Notes under the pieces: model-generated
The model's input: the letters and a program-made list of their open reading frames with translations, nothing else
The model's database searches: none
What the model was told of the DNA's origin: nothing
Part shown: in pieces, positions 18,562-27,262 of the stretch
How the letters are laid out: the number at the start of each line of letters is the position of its first letter
How positions within the stretch are numbered: position 1 is the stretch's first letter
Translations under genes and position numbers: made by a program
Assembly (NCBI RefSeq): GCF_900591205.1
Contig: NZ_UUPU01000013.1
Location: forward strand, 25,827 to 89,826
DNA length: 64,000 nucleotides
Direction: 5' to 3'
Source of the DNA: Pseudomonas viridiflava
Lineage (GTDB): Bacteria > Pseudomonadota > Gammaproteobacteria > Pseudomonadales > Pseudomonadaceae

Positions 18562-19566
18562 GTGAAAAAACTCGTTAGCGCCTCTCTCCTGGCCGCCGGC
18601 CTTGCCCTGGCGGGCGCCGTCCAGGCTGCCCCCGTCACACTGCTCAACGTCTCCTATGACGTGATGCGAGATTTCTACAAGGACTACAACGCCGCCTTCC
18701 AGAAGCATTGGGAAGTCGAGCACCCGAACGACAAACTGACCCTGCAGATGTCTTTCGGCGGCTCCAGCAAACAAGCGCGCTCGGTGATCGACGGTCTGCC
18801 GGCGGATGTGATCACCATGAACATGGCCACCGACATCAACGCGCTGGTCGACAACGGCAAACTGGTGCCGGACAACTGGGTCACCCGCCTGCCGAACAAC
18901 AGCGCGCCGTTCACCTCCGCCACCGTGTTTATCGTGCGCAAAGGCAACCCGAAAGCCCTGAAAGACTGGCCGGACCTGCTTAAAGATGGCGTGCAAGTGA
19001 TCGTGCCCAACCCGAAAACCTCGGGCAATGGCCGCTATACCTATCTCTCGGCCTGGGGCTACGTGCTGAAAAACGGCGGCGACGAAAACAAGGCCAAGGC
19101 GTTTGTCGGCAAGCTGTTCAAGCAAGCCCCGGTACTGGACACCGGCGGCCGTGCGGCGACCACCACGTTCATGACCAACCAGATCGGTGACGTACTGGTG
19201 ACTTTTGAAAACGAAGCGGAAATGATCGCCCGTGAATTTGGCCGTGATCAGTTCGAAGTGATCTACCCAAGCGTGTCCGCCGAAGCTGAACCGCCGGTGT
19301 CGGTGGTCGACAAAGTGGTCGAGAAGAAAGGCACCCGCGCGGCCGCCGAAGACTACCTGAAGTACCTGTGGTCGCCGGAAGGCCAGGAAATCGCCGCCAA
19401 CAACTACCTGCGCCCGCGTGATCCGAAGGTACTGGCCAAGTACACCGACCGCTTCCCGAAAGTCGACTTCCTGTCGGTGGAGAAGACCTTTGGTGACTGG
19501 CGCACCGTGCAGAAAACCCACTTCAATGACGGTGGGGTTTTCGATCAGATCTACAGCGGCCAATAA
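18562..19566 (+). CDS. sbp: Periplasmic sulfate-binding protein
   Basis: Substrate-binding subunit for sulfate/thiosulfate ABC uptake, 334 residues. The signal peptide ends VQA-AP. Family motifs are LLNVSYDVMRDFYKDYN near 27-43, FGGSSKQARSVIDGLPADV near 65-83 and NPKTSGNGRYTYLSAWGY near 150-167. Start is GTG at 18562 after AAGGA. No cysT/cysW/cysA gene follows in this window, so permease genes are elsewhere or beyond a rearrangement. Confidence 0.94.
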   Translation: MKKLVSASLLAAGLALAGAVQAAPVTLLNVSYDVMRDFYKDYNAAFQKHWEVEHPNDKLTLQMSFGGSSKQARSVIDGLPADVITMNMATDINALVDNGKLVPDNWVTRLPNNSAPFTSATVFIVRKGNPKALKDWPDLLKDGVQVIVPNPKTSGNGRYTYLSAWGYVLKNGGDENKAKAFVGKLFKQAPVLDTGGRAATTTFMTNQIGDVLVTFENEAEMIAREFGRDQFEVIYPSVSAEAEPPVSVVDKVVEKKGTRAAAEDYLKYLWSPEGQEIAANNYLRPRDPKVLAKYTDRFPKVDFLSVEKTFGDWRTVQKTHFNDGGVFDQIYSGQ

Positions 19567-19595
19567 ACCGCTCGACTGAAGAAATGCAGTAAAAA

Positions 19596-19623
19596 TGTGG
19601 GAGGGGCCACCGCCCCTCCCACA
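19596..19623. terminator. GC-rich hairpin after sbp (half-REP or terminator)
   Basis: Perfect inverted repeat TGTGGGAGGGG-ccaccg-CCCCTCCCACA lying between the convergent sbp and DUF5666-like genes. It lacks a strong T run but is in the right place to stop both. The ends match a shortened REP. Confidence 0.65.
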
Positions 19624-19643
19624 GTTGGTTTTATGCTTGGCAG

Positions 19644-20258
19644 TTACATTGGCGGTGTCACGCCGTCTTTACCGGCCGAGATGGCCTGGGCCGTGATAAT
19701 CCCATCCGCCCCCTGCGCCGCAAACATCACCACCTTCACCCCTGGCTTGAGCAAACTGCGATCACCTGGCTCCAGGTTGACGATCGGCACATCATCCGGC
19801 ACCACGATCTTCTGCTCGCCGCCCTTGTACTTCACGGTCAAGGTTCGCCCGTTGCTGACCACCAGGTCGCCGACGGTGCCGTTGGTCATGCTGCTGCCTT
19901 CTTTCAAATCAAACGCCCGGTGCCCGTCACCCGTGCCGGCCATGGCCGGTGGAAACACGTGCACTTCGAGGGCGGTCAAGGTGCCGTCCGAATTGGGCAT
20001 GGCGGCCGAGCCGATATAGCTGCCGGGCTTGATCTCGTCGATCTTGGCCAGAGTGACGGCACGGACCTGGGTGTCTTTGGTCAGGTGCACGGTGACCTCT
20101 TCGCCGCTATTGACCTTGACATGCATGGCGTCGCCGTCGATCGCCGTGATGGCGCCGCGTACACCGACCCGCGGCGCATCGGCGGCCTGAGCCAAGCCTA
20201 CGGCCATGGCCGCAGCGAGGGTTGAAGCCAGGAGCATCTTGTTCAACGTGATTTTCAT
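19644..20258 (-). CDS. Exported protein with DUF5666-like OB-fold repeats
   Basis: A 204-residue secreted protein. ATG at 20258 follows AGGAA and opens a signal peptide ending AQA-AD. The repeated beta pattern (VRGAITAIDGDAMHVKVNSG, later GDLVVSNGRTLTVKYKGGEQKIVVP) resembles DUF5666-type domains. No catalytic residues are recognisable. The protein ends DGVTPPM. Function unknown, probably periplasmic. Confidence 0.75.
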   Translation of the reverse strand: MKITLNKMLLASTLAAAMAVGLAQAADAPRVGVRGAITAIDGDAMHVKVNSGEEVTVHLTKDTQVRAVTLAKIDEIKPGSYIGSAAMPNSDGTLTALEVHVFPPAMAGTGDGHRAFDLKEGSSMTNGTVGDLVVSNGRTLTVKYKGGEQKIVVPDDVPIVNLEPGDRSLLKPGVKVVMFAAQGADGIITAQAISAGKDGVTPPM

Positions 20259-20434
20259 TGCAGTGGATTTCCTGTTTCGGCAGTTGTGTCTGAATGTATC
20301 ATTGGCGCTCGCGCAGAAAGTTAACGATTCACTCATCATTACCGGACATGAGTGTTATCACTGCCAGCGGCCTACTCTGGCTACGGTGTTGTCTTTAGGC
20401 TCGCCCCACTTTCATTCGCATTTATGAGAACACC

Positions 20435-21631
20435 ATGAACGCTACGACCCACGCTACAAGCACCATGACCCGGAGCATGGTGATGCTGTTTGCGTTTTGC
20501 TGCGGCGCCATCGTCGCCAACATCTACTACGCGCAGCCGATCATCGAATTGATTGCGCCGGACATCGGCCTCACCCCGGCAATGGCCAGCCTGATCGTAT
20601 CCCTCACGCAAATCGGTTATGCCCTGGGCCTGTTCTTCCTGGTGCCCCTGGGTGACCTGCTGGAAAACCGCAAGCTGATGATCACCACTACCGTGGTGGC
20701 CATCGCCAGCCTACTGGGCGCAGCGTTTACCGAGCAGCCGAATTTGTTCCTTCTTGTGTCGCTGCTGATCGGATTCAGTTCCGTCTCGGTACAAATCCTG
20801 ATCCCGCTGGCCGCGCACCTGGCGCCGGCAGAGTCACGCGGCCGGGTCGTCGGCAGCATCATGGGCGGCCTGCTGCTGGGTATCCTGCTGGCACGGCCGG
20901 TATCCAGCTTGGTGGCCGACCACTTTGGCTGGCGTGCGATGTTCATGGCGGCGGCCGCATTGATGGCGTTTATCAGCGTGGTGCTGATGCTGACCATCCC
21001 CAAGCGCCAGCCGGATCACAGCGCCAGTTATGGCCAACTGCTGCGCTCGCTGGGCACGCTGCTGCGCCGGCAACCGGTGCTGCGCCAACGAGCGTTCTAT
21101 CAAGGCGGCATGTTCGCTACCTTCAGCCTGTTCTGGACCGCAGCGCCATTGGAGCTGGCGCGTAATCACGGCCTGAGCCAAAGCGAGATCGCGCTGTTTG
21201 CCCTGGTCGGAGCCCTGGGCGCCATCGCTGCGCCGATCGCCGGGCGCCTGGCCGATGCCGGCCATACACACCGCGCCTCCCTGCTGGCGATGCTGTTTGC
21301 CGCTCTGAGCTTCCTGCCGGCCTTTGTGCATCCGCTGTATAGCGTAATCGGCCTGGCAGTCACCGGCGTGGTGCTGGACTTCTGCGTGCAGATGAACATG
21401 GTCCTCGGCCAGCGCGCCATCTACGCCCTCGACGCCAACAGCCGCAGTCGCCTGAATGCGCTGTACATGACCAGCATCTTCATCGGTGGCGCGTTCGGCT
21501 CGGCCATCGCCAGCAGCGTGTACGAGCACGGCGGTTGGCTGGGGGTGATGCTGGTGGGCAGTGCGTTCCCACTGCTGGCCTTGTTGCGGTTCCTGAGTGC
21601 TTCGCGTGGCGCCGCGGTCGCTACCGCCTGA
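20435..21631 (+). CDS. MFS transporter, DHA1-type drug/sugar efflux
   Basis: A 398-residue permease with twelve predicted helices. The loop 2-3 signature GDLLENRKLM (near 70-79) is typical of the superfamily, and IYYAQPIIELIAPDIGL near 29-45 is a pattern of this subgroup. The export direction is inferred from family. RBS is weak (ATGAGAACACC). No dedicated regulator is adjacent. Confidence 0.88.
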   Translation: MNATTHATSTMTRSMVMLFAFCCGAIVANIYYAQPIIELIAPDIGLTPAMASLIVSLTQIGYALGLFFLVPLGDLLENRKLMITTTVVAIASLLGAAFTEQPNLFLLVSLLIGFSSVSVQILIPLAAHLAPAESRGRVVGSIMGGLLLGILLARPVSSLVADHFGWRAMFMAAAALMAFISVVLMLTIPKRQPDHSASYGQLLRSLGTLLRRQPVLRQRAFYQGGMFATFSLFWTAAPLELARNHGLSQSEIALFALVGALGAIAAPIAGRLADAGHTHRASLLAMLFAALSFLPAFVHPLYSVIGLAVTGVVLDFCVQMNMVLGQRAIYALDANSRSRLNALYMTSIFIGGAFGSAIASSVYEHGGWLGVMLVGSAFPLLALLRFLSASRGAAVATA

Positions 21632-21637
21632 TTGCCG

Positions 21638-22042
21638 TTACGAACGCACCAACTTCTCCAAAGCCGCGTCCGCCAGAAATGACGAGCGGCTTTTGACCTT
21701 GTGCTCGCGCACATACCGGTCAATGCGCTGGATGACATAACCGGGCAAGGTCACATTGACCTTCTCGGTTTTGCCCAGATAGGGCGAGATGTCCAACTCC
21801 AACATGCCCCAGCCCATCCCCGCGTAGTCTTCGTGGGCGTGGTGGTTGGCCACCGATGTCGGCATCGGAATTACCCCACCCTCTGCGGCGATCTCCTGCA
21901 ACAGGATGTGCGCTACTTCCACAGCGGCGTTGTACGCTTCCTCAAAGCTGTCCCCGGCGGTGACCGCACCTGGAATATCGGGGATCTGAATGCCGGTGGC
22001 GATGAAGTCGTCGCCCCATTCGATACAGATTGGGTATTGCAT
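21638..22042 (-). CDS. hicB: HicB antitoxin
   Basis: A 134-residue antitoxin with two parts. The N-terminal partial RNase-H-fold HicB domain (MQYPICIEWGDDFIATGIQIPDIPG, SFEEAYNAAVEVA) binds HicA, and the C-terminal ribbon-helix-helix or HTH part (KVNVTLPGYVIQRIDRYVREHK, 94-115) binds DNA. It lies 11 bases after hicA on the same strand. It should repress its own operon at the inverted repeat 22268-22293. Confidence 0.92.
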   Translation of the reverse strand: MQYPICIEWGDDFIATGIQIPDIPGAVTAGDSFEEAYNAAVEVAHILLQEIAAEGGVIPMPTSVANHHAHEDYAGMGWGMLELDISPYLGKTEKVNVTLPGYVIQRIDRYVREHKVKSRSSFLADAALEKLVRS

Positions 22043-22053
22043 GCATGCTCTCC

Positions 22054-22242
22054 TTAAAACTGAAACAGCCCGGCGCGTTTCCTGATGCTTCTGACGGTGC
22101 CCAAGGGCAGGTCCTTTTTTGGATGCGGCACCGGGATCGTGTACGGGCTATAGCGGTGAGTAAAAACATGATGACTGCCCGTCACCCGATCCAGCACCCA
22201 ACCCGCCTCTTGCAGCTCCTTGATCAATAGCCTGCTTTGCAC
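22054..22242 (-). CDS. hicA: HicA mRNA interferase toxin
   Basis: A 62-residue dsRBD-like toxin that cleaves mRNA independent of the ribosome. The conserved active-site histidine is in VTGSHHVFTH (residues 20-29), followed by the typical PVPHPKKDLPLGTVRSIRKRAGL end. The gene precedes hicB, the normal order for this type, and both lie in an accessory stretch next to a P450 gene. Confidence 0.93.
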   Translation of the reverse strand: MQSRLLIKELQEAGWVLDRVTGSHHVFTHRYSPYTIPVPHPKKDLPLGTVRSIRKRAGLFQF

Positions 22243-22267
22243 TCCAGCCTCCTTGGCTCGGCCTGAA

Positions 22268-22293
22268 TAAAAGTAACCCTAGAGTTATCTTTA
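22268..22293. promoter_or_regulatory. Inverted repeat upstream of hicA (probable HicB operator)
   Basis: Arms TAAAAGTAAC and GTTATCTTTA around a centre CCTAGA, 26 bases in all, with two mismatches between the arms. It begins 26 bases upstream of the hicA start in an AT-rich promoter region. Confidence 0.5.
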
Positions 22294-22480
22294 CTCAAGC
22301 ACAAAAGCACCGATCGCGACTGGCGGTTGTTTTACCGGATATTGAAAGCTGGAGATTTATTCCTGAATGGCATAGATCCCGATTCTTAGTGATCGGCCGC
22401 CGCGAAACGCTTGGGGATCGGCCAGCCCGGGACCTATGGCGAGTGCCAAAGCGCGGGCATTTGTGGAGTAGGTGGAGGGG

Positions 22481-23599
22481 TTATTGGCTTAGCACCGCAG
22501 GCGTAAACCGGGGGATACGCCCATTCAACGACGGCCAATAGCCGTGGTGGCGAGCATTAGCCCATACACTCGGCCGACGAAGTAATTCCAGGAGCACCTG
22601 CGCAGCAAGGGTCAACGCGAGCGTTTGGCCGGGACATTGATGTTTACCCGAGCCAAAGCTGAAGATTCGTCGATGCGCCCGATCGAGCACCAAGCTGTCC
22701 GGATCAGGGTTCGCAACAGGGTCGCGATTGGCAGAAGCCAGCAATACCAGCACGGTATCCCGTTCCTCTAAAACGGTATTGCCGATCAGGCAACGCCTGG
22801 CAACAAATCGCCGGGTGTTCTGCACCGGCGAATCGTAGCGGGCCACCTCTTCCACCCACGCAGTCACCAACGTCGGCACACGCTGAATCTGTTCCAGCAG
22901 ATCAGGCCGCCGAGCCAGCATCACCAGCGCATTGCCGATCAGGCCAGCGCTCGCTTCACAGGTCTGGGATAACAAGCCGATCAGGTTGGCATTCAATACG
23001 TTCGCGTGCCCCCAGTCACCGCGATAGAGAGACGCCAGCGGCGCGGTTTGTTCGAGCACGTCACTGAACATCTGACCCAACTGCGTTGCCCCAACATCCG
23101 CACGTTGCAATTGAGCGTCGTTACTCAGCGGCGACAGGCAGGCGACGAAGTCCCGCGTCAATCCGGCCACGACCTTCAACTGCTCGCCAGGCACACCCAA
23201 CAGGCTTGCCATCACCGCGACGGGTATTGTGAACATCCACTCGTCCAGGCTTTCGACGCGGTCCACCAGTTGGCTGACCAAGCCCACAATAAGCTGCGGT
23301 TGCACGGCGCCCAGAGCGGGTTCGACCAGCGCCCTCGGGCAGGCATGGGCCAAGCCTTCATTCATGCGCATCAACCGCGCAAACACCTGGCCTGCCGCAC
23401 GCTGAGCAATCACGCAAGGCACGGGTTCATGCAGCGGGCGCACGCGACAATCCGGATGCGCCAGAACAGCCTCGACCACCTTGGCGCGGCTGGCTATCCA
23501 CATCCCGAGATCGGTGTCGAACACCCACTCGTCAGCGCACCGTAAGCGGGCGTAATAGTCATAAGGGTCGGCATGGGTCGCGGCTTCCAACGGTGTCAT
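22481..23599 (-). CDS. Cytochrome P450
   Basis: A soluble bacterial P450 of 372 residues. The haem-thiolate loop is FSFGSGKHQCPG near the C-terminus, and the K-helix ExxR is in VEEVARYDSP. The I-helix region (LLSQTCEASAGLIGN) departs from the usual AGxxT arrangement, so oxygen activation may be atypical. Start at 23599 is chosen for its CAGGAC site. No ferredoxin or reductase gene is adjacent. It is divergent from an ArsR-type gene 73 bases away, which probably controls it. Substrate unknown. Confidence 0.88.
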   Translation of the reverse strand: MTPLEAATHADPYDYYARLRCADEWVFDTDLGMWIASRAKVVEAVLAHPDCRVRPLHEPVPCVIAQRAAGQVFARLMRMNEGLAHACPRALVEPALGAVQPQLIVGLVSQLVDRVESLDEWMFTIPVAVMASLLGVPGEQLKVVAGLTRDFVACLSPLSNDAQLQRADVGATQLGQMFSDVLEQTAPLASLYRGDWGHANVLNANLIGLLSQTCEASAGLIGNALVMLARRPDLLEQIQRVPTLVTAWVEEVARYDSPVQNTRRFVARRCLIGNTVLEERDTVLVLLASANRDPVANPDPDSLVLDRAHRRIFSFGSGKHQCPGQTLALTLAAQVLLELLRRPSVWANARHHGYWPSLNGRIPRFTPAVLSQ

Positions 23600-23672
23600 C
23601 AGGACGTCCTGTTCATAAAGAACCGTTACTATCAGCCGCCTCATACGGTAACGCTTCGCTCAGGAACGAAAT

Positions 23673-24365
23673 ATGAACGCCCACGACGACGCCGCCCTCT
23701 CACAAGTGGCCGGTGCGATTGCAGAACCTGCGCGCACAAAAATGCTTTGCGCGCTGATGGATGGCCATGCGCGCACCAGCACCGAGATGGCAGTCATTGC
23801 CGGGGTCAGCACCTCCACCGCCAGCGCCCACCTGGCCAGGCTCAAAGACGATGGTTTGCTCAAGCTGCACACCCAGGGGCGCCATCGCTACTACAGCCTG
23901 GCCGGTCAACAGGTAGCTCAGGCTATCGAAGGTCTGATGGTGATCAGTCGCAACACCCCCAAAGCGTTTGTCTCGACGACACCCACTCGCCTGCAATTTG
24001 CGCGCACCTGCTACGACCACATGGCAGGCACACTGGCAGTGCACCTGCATGACCATTTCATCGCTTGCGGCTGGCTGATTGGCGAGGCGACTTACCAGCT
24101 CACCCAGCCTGGCGAAGCCGCGATGGTCGAACTGGGTATTGAGGTGGCGACACTGCGAGCGCAGCGACGGCGGTTTGCCTGTTCGTGCCTGGACTGGAGC
24201 ATGCGCCGCCCGCACCTGGCAGGCGCGCTGGGCCCGGCGTTTCTGCAGCACCTTATCCGCCGGCAATGGGTGACCCAGGACCTGGACAGCCGGGCGTTGG
24301 GCGTCACGGCCAAGGGCCGCAGAGAATTGGAAAACCGATTTGGAATAGTGCCTAACCAACAATAA
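23673..24365 (+). CDS. ArsR-family winged-helix regulator
   Basis: A 230-residue regulator, twice the length of minimal ArsR proteins. The winged helix is at residues 5-75 (ARTKMLCALMDG, AGVSTSTASAHLARLKDDGLLKLHTQGRHRYYSL). A C-terminal domain of about 140 residues, with HDHFIACGWL and the cysteines of FACSCLDW, could sense a ligand. Between it and the P450 gene are separated inverted hexamers CGTTAC (23624-23629) and GTAACG (23648-23653) that might be its operator. RBS AGGAACG. Confidence 0.83.
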   Translation: MNAHDDAALSQVAGAIAEPARTKMLCALMDGHARTSTEMAVIAGVSTSTASAHLARLKDDGLLKLHTQGRHRYYSLAGQQVAQAIEGLMVISRNTPKAFVSTTPTRLQFARTCYDHMAGTLAVHLHDHFIACGWLIGEATYQLTQPGEAAMVELGIEVATLRAQRRRFACSCLDWSMRRPHLAGALGPAFLQHLIRRQWVTQDLDSRALGVTAKGRRELENRFGIVPNQQ

Positions 24366-24420
24366 GGATCAACATGTGGCAGCGGGGTTGCCTGCTCCCA
24401 CAATGGCTTGCGGCGCACCC

Positions 24421-25170
24421 TTAAATAACCCGCCCATCCCACCCCACCGTCACATGCCGCGGCAACTCGCGCCGATGCTCCAGCAGCCACGCATCCAGCG
24501 TGTGCCCCACATGGGTCAACACCCCCAGTTGCGCGCCGGTGTCCTCGATGCTTTGCAACGCCAGCGTCAGGTCATTGTGATTGCGCGGTGCGTGCGGCTG
24601 CGGCGGCATGGAGCAATCCAGCACCAGCACGTCCAGCGGTTCGCGTTGCAACCAGGCCAGGGTGGCCGGCGGCAGACCGACCGTGTCGGTGAGGTAGGCG
24701 ATGCGCCGCCCCTGGCCTTGCAGCAGGTAACCCAGGGTCGGTTTGGAATGCTGCAACGGCAACGCGGTAACGCTTAGCTCAGCAAACTGCCGGGTCTCGA
24801 ACTCGGCGAATGGTTGGCTGAAATCGAGAATGCCGGGGTGTTTGTAGAGGTCGGATAAGCCTTCCGGGTCCGCCGGCCCATGCACCGGGATCACCAACCC
24901 CTGGCCCCAGCGCAAATGCAGCAAGCCTTGCGCGTGATCGGCGTGATAGTGGGTTTGGAAAATCCCGTTGAAACTGCGCGGCGCGAAGCGCTCGGTGAGG
25001 TCGGGCAAGCCGCTGTCGATCAGCCAGCGCTGGTCGCCGCATTCGATCAACGCGCTGCACGGCAGGCGGCGCAGGCTGGCATCGCTGCGGGCCAGACCGC
25101 ACGCAGCGCATTCACAGCCATACACCGGGACTTGCCGTGCGTCACCCGTGCCCAGCAGGGTCAGGCGCAT
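24421..25170 (-). CDS. phnP: Phosphoribosyl 1,2-cyclic phosphate phosphodiesterase
   Basis: Metallo-beta-lactamase-fold enzyme opening the cyclic ribosyl phosphate made in C-P lyase phosphonate breakdown. The metal motif THYHADHAQ, later LTDTVGL and LTHVGHTLDAWLLEH, and the zinc-site cysteine pattern CECAACGLAR near 20-29 are all present. Length 249. It overlaps phnN by 10 bases and is the last gene of a phn remnant. Confidence 0.93.
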   Translation of the reverse strand: MRLTLLGTGDARQVPVYGCECAACGLARSDASLRRLPCSALIECGDQRWLIDSGLPDLTERFAPRSFNGIFQTHYHADHAQGLLHLRWGQGLVIPVHGPADPEGLSDLYKHPGILDFSQPFAEFETRQFAELSVTALPLQHSKPTLGYLLQGQGRRIAYLTDTVGLPPATLAWLQREPLDVLVLDCSMPPQPHAPRNHNDLTLALQSIEDTGAQLGVLTHVGHTLDAWLLEHRRELPRHVTVGWDGRVI

Positions 25171-25733
25171 GCCGAATGCCCGTGGTCCAGGCAGCACAGC
25201 AGGCGCTCGACCGTGTGTTCCAGGGGGCCGGAATTGTCCAGCACAAACAACCCCGAACCATTGCCTGCGATCAATTGCGCGGTAAACCGCGCATTGCGCG
25301 CCAGGCGTTCCTCGATATCCGCCAGGGACTCACGCCCGCGAGCGATCAGGCGCTGGCGCAACACGGCTTGATCGACCGTCAGCAGCAACACCAGTACGGT
25401 CGGGTAAAGATCACGGGTTTGCGCCAGATGCGCACGGGAGCCGTTGACCAGCACGTCGTCACCCGCCGCCAGCCACGCGTCGATTTCCCCGGGAATGCCG
25501 TAGGACAGCCCGTTCGCCTGCCAACTGAGGGCAAACGCGCCCTCGGCCTGCAGCGCGGCAAACTGCTCCGGGCTCACGCCCTGAGCCGCCTCGCCCACCG
25601 CCTCCGCCGAGCGCGTGATCACGCGGCGCACGATACGGCAGCCGCGCTCGGCCAAGCGAGGGCGGGCGGCATCCAGCAGGCTGTCCTTGCCCGAACCGGA
25701 TGGCCCGATGAGATAGATCAACCTGCCCGCCAT
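25161..25733 (-). CDS. phnN: Ribose 1,5-bisphosphate phosphokinase
   Basis: P-loop kinase producing PRPP from ribose 1,5-bisphosphate. The Walker A is LIGPSGSGKDSLL near residues 7-19, then VRRVITRSAE and the lid region LIARGRESLADIEERLARN. Length 190. ATG at 25733 overlaps the phnM stop by one base (TGATG). Apparently intact. Confidence 0.94.
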   Translation of the reverse strand: MAGRLIYLIGPSGSGKDSLLDAARPRLAERGCRIVRRVITRSAEAVGEAAQGVSPEQFAALQAEGAFALSWQANGLSYGIPGEIDAWLAAGDDVLVNGSRAHLAQTRDLYPTVLVLLLTVDQAVLRQRLIARGRESLADIEERLARNARFTAQLIAGNGSGLFVLDNSGPLEHTVERLLCCLDHGHSACA

Positions 25734-26878
25734 CAAAACACCCTCTTCGCCTGTCGCCAGACTTGTTGTACTACAGGAAGCCCTTCGCGGTTGCGGGCTT
25801 GCACCAGGTCCGCACGCAGGCCAATGGCAATTTCCCCGCGATCATCCAGACCCGCCGCTTGCGCAGGCGCCAGGCTGATCATCTTGACCGCCCGCGACAG
25901 GTCGCCGCCGTCTTGTTGATCAGCCAGCACAAACGCGGCCTGCAACAGGCTGGCCGGGTAGTAGTCACTGGAAAGTATATCCAGCAAACCCTCGGCAGCC
26001 AGGCCGGCGGCGGCCACATTACCCGAGTGCGACCCGCCGCGCACCACGTTCGGCGCGCCCATCAAGACTTTCATGTTGAGTGCCTGGCAGCCCTTCGCGG
26101 CTTCCAGGGTGGTGGGGAATTCGGCGATGGTCATGCCATAGCCCGCCGACTCCTCAACGTGAGCCAACGTCGCGTCATCATGGCTGGCCACCGACAGGCC
26201 GCGCGCCAGGCAATGCTCCACGATGGCGGCGCGGTAACGGTCGCTGTACGCCCGGGAGTTGGCCATTTGCAGCACGATAAACGCGTCCATGGTTTCGTCG
26301 TTCAGGTGGTATTTGCCCATGTAGTACTCACGGTACTTGGATTCGAGCACAAACTGGCGCTGGCCCGGCGAATGGTCCATCACCGACACCAGCCGCACCA
26401 GCGGGTTTTCCACCAGGTCGCGGAACACGCTGAGGGTGTCCGGATGACACAGCTCGCAACGCAGGTGCAGGTGGTGTTCGGCGCGGGTCAAGCCGGCGCC
26501 TTCGGCCTGGGCGATTGCGTCGAGCATCGCCGGCAGCTTTTTCATGCGGTTGCCCTTGGGGTTCACGTCGCCGATGGAGACCGCGTCGAACACCGTGGTG
26601 ATCCCCGCCGCGATGATCTGCGCGTCATGGCTGAGCACCGCCGAGATCGACGGCCAGTCCACGCCGGGGCGCGGGGTCATGTGTTTTTCCAGGTTGTCGG
26701 TGTGCAACTCCACCAGCCCCGGCAGCAGTACATCACCGCCCAAGTCCTGGGCCTGAGGCAACCGGCTGCGGCCTTCGGCGATATCGACGATCTTGCCGTC
26801 ACGCAGCACCACGCAGCCGAGGAACATGCGCTCAGCCGTGACGATCTGAGCATTACTGAGGATCTGTTCAGCGGGCAT
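25733..26878 (-). CDS. phnM: Alpha-D-ribose 1-methylphosphonate 5-triphosphate diphosphatase
   Basis: Amidohydrolase-fold enzyme removing pyrophosphate from the phosphonate ribose triphosphate. Metal ligands are in [17 protein letters not shown] (near 56-72), [10 protein letters not shown] and SHDDAT. Length 381, complete. It overlaps the end of the broken phnL by 11 bases. Without PhnG-L upstream it has no obvious substrate source in this region. Confidence 0.95.
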   Translation of the reverse strand: MPAEQILSNAQIVTAERMFLGCVVLRDGKIVDIAEGRSRLPQAQDLGGDVLLPGLVELHTDNLEKHMTPRPGVDWPSISAVLSHDAQIIAAGITTVFDAVSIGDVNPKGNRMKKLPAMLDAIAQAEGAGLTRAEHHLHLRCELCHPDTLSVFRDLVENPLVRLVSVMDHSPGQRQFVLESKYREYYMGKYHLNDETMDAFIVLQMANSRAYSDRYRAAIVEHCLARGLSVASHDDATLAHVEESAGYGMTIAEFPTTLEAAKGCQALNMKVLMGAPNVVRGGSHSGNVAAAGLAAEGLLDILSSDYYPASLLQAAFVLADQQDGGDLSRAVKMISLAPAQAAGLDDRGEIAIGLRADLVQARNREGLPVVQQVWRQAKRVF

Positions 26879-27098
26879 GGGCGTATTCCTCTTGGGAAGC
26901 GGGCGTTGGGGTCATGTCGAAATGGCGGTCGGCCACCGCTTCACGGGCGGCGCGGTCGTGGAAGATGCCGATCAGCGCGGCGCCGGCGGCCTTGGCTTCG
27001 TTCATCAGTTCCAGCACCACCTGGCGGTTGTTGTCGTCCAGGGACGCGGTGGGCTCGTCCAGCAACATCACCGGCCAGGCCACCATGAAGCCGCGGTT
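26868..27098 (-). pseudogene. phnL: phnL, 5'-truncated remnant
   Basis: Only the C-terminal third of the ABC-type C-P lyase subunit PhnL survives: [20 protein letters not shown] (Walker B and D-loop) through [19 protein letters not shown]. The homology stops abruptly at the codons for RGF near 27090-27098. Walker A and the signature motif are absent and the sequence changes to non-coding DNA, then to a REP-type palindrome from 27128. Intact PhnL is about 235 residues. The rest of the C-P lyase operon is not in this window on this side. Confidence 0.88.
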
Positions 27099-27127
27099 TT
27101 ATGAAAGGTTGCAGCGAGCAGGATTTT

Positions 27128-27258
27128 TGTGGCGAGCGGGCTTGCCCGCGTTGGGCTGCGCAGCAGCCCTGATAAGAGCACCGAGTTAATCCAGGCAAAA
27201 CGCATCGCCAGGTTCTGGGGCCGCTTCGCAGCCCAACGCGGGCAAGCCCGCTCGCCAC
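27128..27258. repeat. Long REP pair, second family (GGGCTGCGAAGC core)
   Basis: Left arm TGTGGCGAGCGGGCTTGCCC, then GCGTTGGGCTGCGCAGCAGC; right arm GCTTCGCAGCCCAACGCGGG, then CAAGCCCGCTCGCCAC. The arms are about 45 bases long, longer than in the first REP family, and the same element occurs at 43258-43390. It lies directly beyond the phnL breakpoint. Confidence 0.85.
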
Positions 27259-27262
27259 GAAG

